Below are positions 6,178-8,635 of a DNA stretch of 8,635 bases, piece by piece. Under the pieces are notes generated by a model that had not been told where the DNA came from, ran no database searches, and worked only from the letters and a program-made list of their open reading frames with translations. The first letter of the stretch is position 1, and each line of letters opens with the position of its first letter. The position numbers and the translations under genes were made by a program. Source of the DNA: Coxiellaceae bacterium (GTDB lineage: Bacteria > Pseudomonadota > Gammaproteobacteria > UBA9339); contig PLMI01000112.1 of assembly GCA_003142435.1 (NCBI GenBank), forward strand, positions 1 through 8,635, written 5' to 3'.

Positions 6178-7265
6178 ACAAAAAAATTATTTTTACCGGT
6201 GGTGGCACTGCCGGCCACGTAACGCCAAACATTGCGTTAATTAAAAAATTTCAAAAAGAAGGTTGGCAAATATATTACCTTGGTTCTGAAAATGGAATAG
6301 AAAAGGAGTTAATTGAAGGGCAAAATATTCCCTTTTATGCTATTTCAAGCGGTAAATTACGTCGTTATTTTAGTTGGCAGAATTTTATTGACCCCTTTAA
6401 AATCTTTTTTGGAGTAATCCAGGCCTTTGCTATTTGTTTAAAGTTACGGCCGAATGTTGTTTTTTCCAAGGGCGGTTTTGTTTCTTTTCCTGTTGTTGTG
6501 GCGGCTTGGCTTAATAGAATTCCCGTTATAATTCACGAATCTGATTTGACTCCCGGCTTAGCAAATAAGTTATCGTTTCCTTTTGCAGATAAAATTTGTG
6601 TTACTTTTCCAGAAACACTGCACCATATTAAAAATTCCACCAAAGCTACTGTTACCGGTACGCCAATAAGAGAGGAGTTTTTCTCAGGAGACAAAGAAAA
6701 GGGCAGGCAGTTATGTGGTTTTTCGCCGGATAAAAAAACCATTTTGGTTTACGGTGGCAGCCAGGGTGCAGAATCTATCAATAAAGTTGTAAGGCAACTT
6801 TTGCCTGAAATTTTAGATAAATTTCAAATTGTTCACGTTTGTGGTAAAAATAATTGTGATGCTAGTTTTTCTTATCAAGGCTACAAGCAATTTGAATATT
6901 TAAGCGGTGAGTTTCCGCATATTTTGGCACTTGCCGATTTAGTAATTGCCCGTTCTGGCGCAAATTCAATATATGAGCTTTTAGCTTTGCAGAAACCGCA
7001 TATTTTAATTCCCCTTGGCAGGCGTTCCAGCAGAGGAGATCAAATTGAAAATGCTAAGTATTTTGCTAACCTTGGTTTTAGCCAAGTTATTTTTGAGGAA
7101 GAATTAACTAAAGATAAATTAAATGAGAAAATAATTTGGGCATTTGGCCATCTCGAAGAAATAAAAGCAAAATTAGCGTCTTTCACCGTAGAAAATAGCG
7201 TTAAATCTATCTATGAATTGACTTGTGTAACGCTAAATAAATTAAGACCTGTGGCAATACGTTAA
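6174..7265 (+). CDS. murG: MurG-like UDP-GlcNAc:undecaprenyl-PP-MurNAc GlcNAc-transferase (Bacillus MurG2-type)
   Basis: MurG is a GT-B (GT28) glycosyltransferase at the inner face of the cytoplasmic membrane that adds GlcNAc from UDP-GlcNAc to lipid I, giving lipid II. 363 residues is normal. The glycine loop is T8-G-G-G-T-A-G-H15; 'GGSQGAESIN', 'RSGANSIYELLA' and 'RGDQIENA' correspond to the donor-binding and catalytic stretches of E. coli MurG. The hydrophobic region 'FGVIQAFAICL' to 'FPVVVAAWL' fits membrane association. The text 'SGKLRRYFSWQNFIDPFK' and 'HESDLTPGLANK' looks like the second MurG of Bacillus-type Firmicutes rather than proteobacterial MurG (HEQNxxxGxxNK), with Asp in place of the usual Asn. 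The GTG start overlaps the arnD stop (GTGA). It is outside any dcw division cluster, so it may be a paralogue with a different acceptor; whether another murG exists cannot be seen here. Confidence 0.85.
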   Translation: MNKKIIFTGGGTAGHVTPNIALIKKFQKEGWQIYYLGSENGIEKELIEGQNIPFYAISSGKLRRYFSWQNFIDPFKIFFGVIQAFAICLKLRPNVVFSKGGFVSFPVVVAAWLNRIPVIIHESDLTPGLANKLSFPFADKICVTFPETLHHIKNSTKATVTGTPIREEFFSGDKEKGRQLCGFSPDKKTILVYGGSQGAESINKVVRQLLPEILDKFQIVHVCGKNNCDASFSYQGYKQFEYLSGEFPHILALADLVIARSGANSIYELLALQKPHILIPLGRRSSRGDQIENAKYFANLGFSQVIFEEELTKDKLNEKIIWAFGHLEEIKAKLASFTVENSVKSIYELTCVTLNKLRPVAIR

Positions 7266-7307
7266 CCAGAATTCGATGTAACTCATTAATAACATAAAAC
7301 CAGAATT
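7264..7307 (+). repeat. 10-bp direct repeat after murG
   Basis: AACCAGAATT occurs at 7264-7273 (overlapping the murG stop codon) and again at 7298-7307, 34 bases apart start to start. That spacing is close to three helical turns. It could be a pair of binding sites upstream of comM or coincidence. Confidence 0.35.
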
Positions 7308-7339
7308 ACGGTAGTGTTTTCTTGTAGACGATGTTTTAC

Positions 7340-7365
7340 AATTTTTGTTTTTGGAAACAAAAATT
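7340..7365 (+). promoter_or_regulatory. Perfect 11-bp hairpin immediately before the comM start codon
   Basis: AATTTTTGTTT (7340-7350), loop TTGG, then AAACAAAAATT (7355-7365) form a perfect inverted repeat whose last base abuts the comM ATG at 7366. The only purine-rich Shine-Dalgarno candidate, GGAAA at 7353-7357, is in the loop and the foot of the 3' arm, so folding would partly hide it. There is one G-C pair, so stability is modest, and no U-tract follows, so it is not a standard terminator. TACAAT at 7337-7342 could be a -10 box without a good -35; if used, the transcript would start inside the repeat and the DNA palindrome would act as an operator rather than an RNA hairpin. Confidence 0.5.
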
Positions 7366-8635
7366 ATGAAACTCGCTGTTTTACATTCCAGAGCAAGCTC
7401 GGGCATCGATTCGCCTGAAGTTACCGTTGAAGTACATCTTTCCCCTGGAATTCCGTCTTTATCAATTGTTGGTTTGCCTGAAACCGCTATAAAAGAAAGC
7501 AAAGATAGAGTGCGAAGCGCCTTATTGAATTGCCATTTTGAATTTCCGCCCAGGCGAATAACTGTAAATTTAGCTCCAGCTGATTTGCCCAAAAAGGAAG
7601 GAGGGCGTTTTGATTTGCCGATTGCTATTGGAATTTTAATTGCGTCTGACCAAATTTGTGTCGATGGCATAAATAATTATGAACTTGCGGGGGAGCTTGC
7701 TTTGTGTGGTGCCTTGCGGCCATTTAGCGGAGCATTGCCTTTTGCTATTGCAGCGCGTTTTTCTAAACGGAATCTGATTATTCCGAGTACCAATGCCGAT
7801 GAGGCTTCTTTAGTTAATGGTGTCACTGTAATTCCCGCAAATAATTTATTAGACGTTTGCGCACATTTAAATCAAACAAAAGTGATAACTCCGCATCAAG
7901 TCAGTTATAAAAAAAGTAAACGAACTCATAAACTTGACATTGCAGATATTAAAGGGCAGGAGCATGCAAAAAGAGCTTTGGAAATAGGGGCTGCAGGAGA
8001 GCATAGCATTTTGATGATTGGTCCTCCCGGTACTGGAAAAACAATGTTGGCAAATAGGTTTATAACTTTACTGCCTGAGATGAGTGATGATGAAGCTTTA
8101 GAAACTGCAGCTGTAAATTCTATTGCCGGTAAAAAGTTTGCTATTGATGCATGGAAAGAGCGCCCTTTTCGTGCGCCGCATCATACTGCTTCGGGAGTTG
8201 CTTTAGTGGGAGGAAGCAGTCCGCCGCGACCGGGAGAAATTTCTCTAGCTCATAACGGCATTTTGTTTTTAGATGAGCTTTTAGAATTTAATCGCAGTGT
8301 ACTGGATGCCTTGCGCGAACCAATGGAATGTGGTTTTGTGACTATTTCGCGCGCTGCTTATCAGGCGAAATTTCCGGCAAAATTTCAGTTTATTGCAGCG
8401 ATGAATCCATGCCCTTGTGGCAATTTTGGAAATGCCGGCAAAATTTGCAATTGTACTCGGGAGCAAATAGAACGTTATAGAGCGCGAATTTCAGGTCCTT
8501 TATTGGATCGCATTGATATGCAGATTGAAGTCCTGAATTTGCCAAAAGGCGTTTTATCCAGAACGAGTGCGAATGCGGAAAAAAGTGAGGAAATTCGCCA
8601 AAGGGTTATTACAGCGCGAAATATTCAATTTAAGC
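7366..8635 (+). CDS. comM: ComM / YifB-type Mg-chelatase-like AAA+ ATPase, 3' end outside window
   Basis: ComM is an AAA+ branch-migration helicase that helps integrate incoming DNA during natural transformation. The frame is open for 423 codons to the window edge; family members are about 500 residues, so roughly 80 are missing. The ATG start gives the family's N-terminus (MKLAVLHSRASSGID...) followed by 'VEVHLSPGIPSLSIVGLPE' and 'KEGGRFDLPIAIGIL', the Lon/S5-like ChlI domain. The Walker A is G219-P-P-G-T-G-K225-T226 and the Walker B 'ILFLDE' with D303-E304. 'ERPFRAPHHTAS' precedes the Walker B. 'MNPCPCGNFG' with later C-x-C before 'ISGPLLDRID' suggests a zinc-binding knuckle as in many homologues, though E. 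coli YifB lacks these cysteines. It lies 100 bp after murG and likely has its own control, given the hairpin at its start. The gene is broad in bacteria, so competence of this organism is not proven. Confidence 0.93.
   Translation, partial: MKLAVLHSRASSGIDSPEVTVEVHLSPGIPSLSIVGLPETAIKESKDRVRSALLNCHFEFPPRRITVNLAPADLPKKEGGRFDLPIAIGILIASDQICVDGINNYELAGELALCGALRPFSGALPFAIAARFSKRNLIIPSTNADEASLVNGVTVIPANNLLDVCAHLNQTKVITPHQVSYKKSKRTHKLDIADIKGQEHAKRALEIGAAGEHSILMIGPPGTGKTMLANRFITLLPEMSDDEALETAAVNSIAGKKFAIDAWKERPFRAPHHTASGVALVGGSSPPRPGEISLAHNGILFLDELLEFNRSVLDALREPMECGFVTISRAAYQAKFPAKFQFIAAMNPCPCGNFGNAGKICNCTREQIERYRARISGPLLDRIDMQIEVLNLPKGVLSRTSANAEKSEEIRQRVITARNIQFK

Noticed and set aside
7296..7320. 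AAAAC...GTTTT pairing as a murG terminator
   Set aside because: Only five A/T-rich pairs, a 15-base loop and no U-tract; too weak to call.
7242..7670. 142-codon minus-strand open frame overlapping the start of comM
   Set aside because: It lies antisense to the conserved N-terminus of comM and its translation resembles no family I know; the plus-strand protein is convincing.
1..8635. tRNA, rRNA, CRISPR array, insertion sequence or attachment site
   Set aside because: Read on both strands by eye; no cloverleaf-like sequence, spaced repeats, transposase or terminal inverted repeats were found.

Overview
The window looks like ordinary chromosome from an AT-rich gammaproteobacterium, judged by eye to be well under 40% G+C. 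The GlmU, HemW and ComM proteins read like gammaproteobacterial versions. The family-4 uracil-DNA glycosylase has the N-terminal 'YLEMMGIEVW' type of lead-in I associate with gammaproteobacterial homologues. A Legionellales/Coxiellaceae-like organism is my best guess, but nothing in the window proves it. I found no rRNA, tRNA, CRISPR array or insertion sequence.

Layout: (1) 1-530, the 3' part of a phosphoribosyltransferase-family gene cut by the window edge. (2) 581-1744, hemW, a radical-SAM-family heme chaperone. (3) 1765-3069 on the minus strand, a lone AAA ATPase with a DUF4143 / PD-(D/E)xK-like C-terminus, convergent with hemW. (4) 3070-3227, a divergent intergenic region with a 7-bp inverted repeat and a possible promoter. 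(5) 3228-7265, a tightly packed block of udg, glmU, an arnD-like gene and a murG-like gene, in which every junction is a 4-nt stop/start overlap (ATGA, ATGA, GTGA). (6) 7266-7365, a short intergenic region with an 11-bp perfect hairpin ending at the next start codon. (7) 7366-8635, the 5' 423 codons of comM (YifB-type Mg-chelatase-like ATPase), open at the window end.

The most interesting part is the glmU-arnD-murG block. GlmU makes UDP-GlcNAc, MurG-type enzymes transfer GlcNAc from UDP-GlcNAc to an undecaprenyl-diphosphate-linked acceptor, and ArnD-type enzymes remove a formyl group from an amino sugar on undecaprenyl phosphate. The arnD gene here has none of the usual arn partners beside it. 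The MurG resembles the Bacillus-type second MurG rather than the proteobacterial housekeeping enzyme. I infer, without proof, a small module that builds or trims a lipid-carrier-linked amino sugar for the cell envelope. GlmU itself carries an unusual His at the position of a near-invariant substrate-binding Arg in its acetyltransferase domain.
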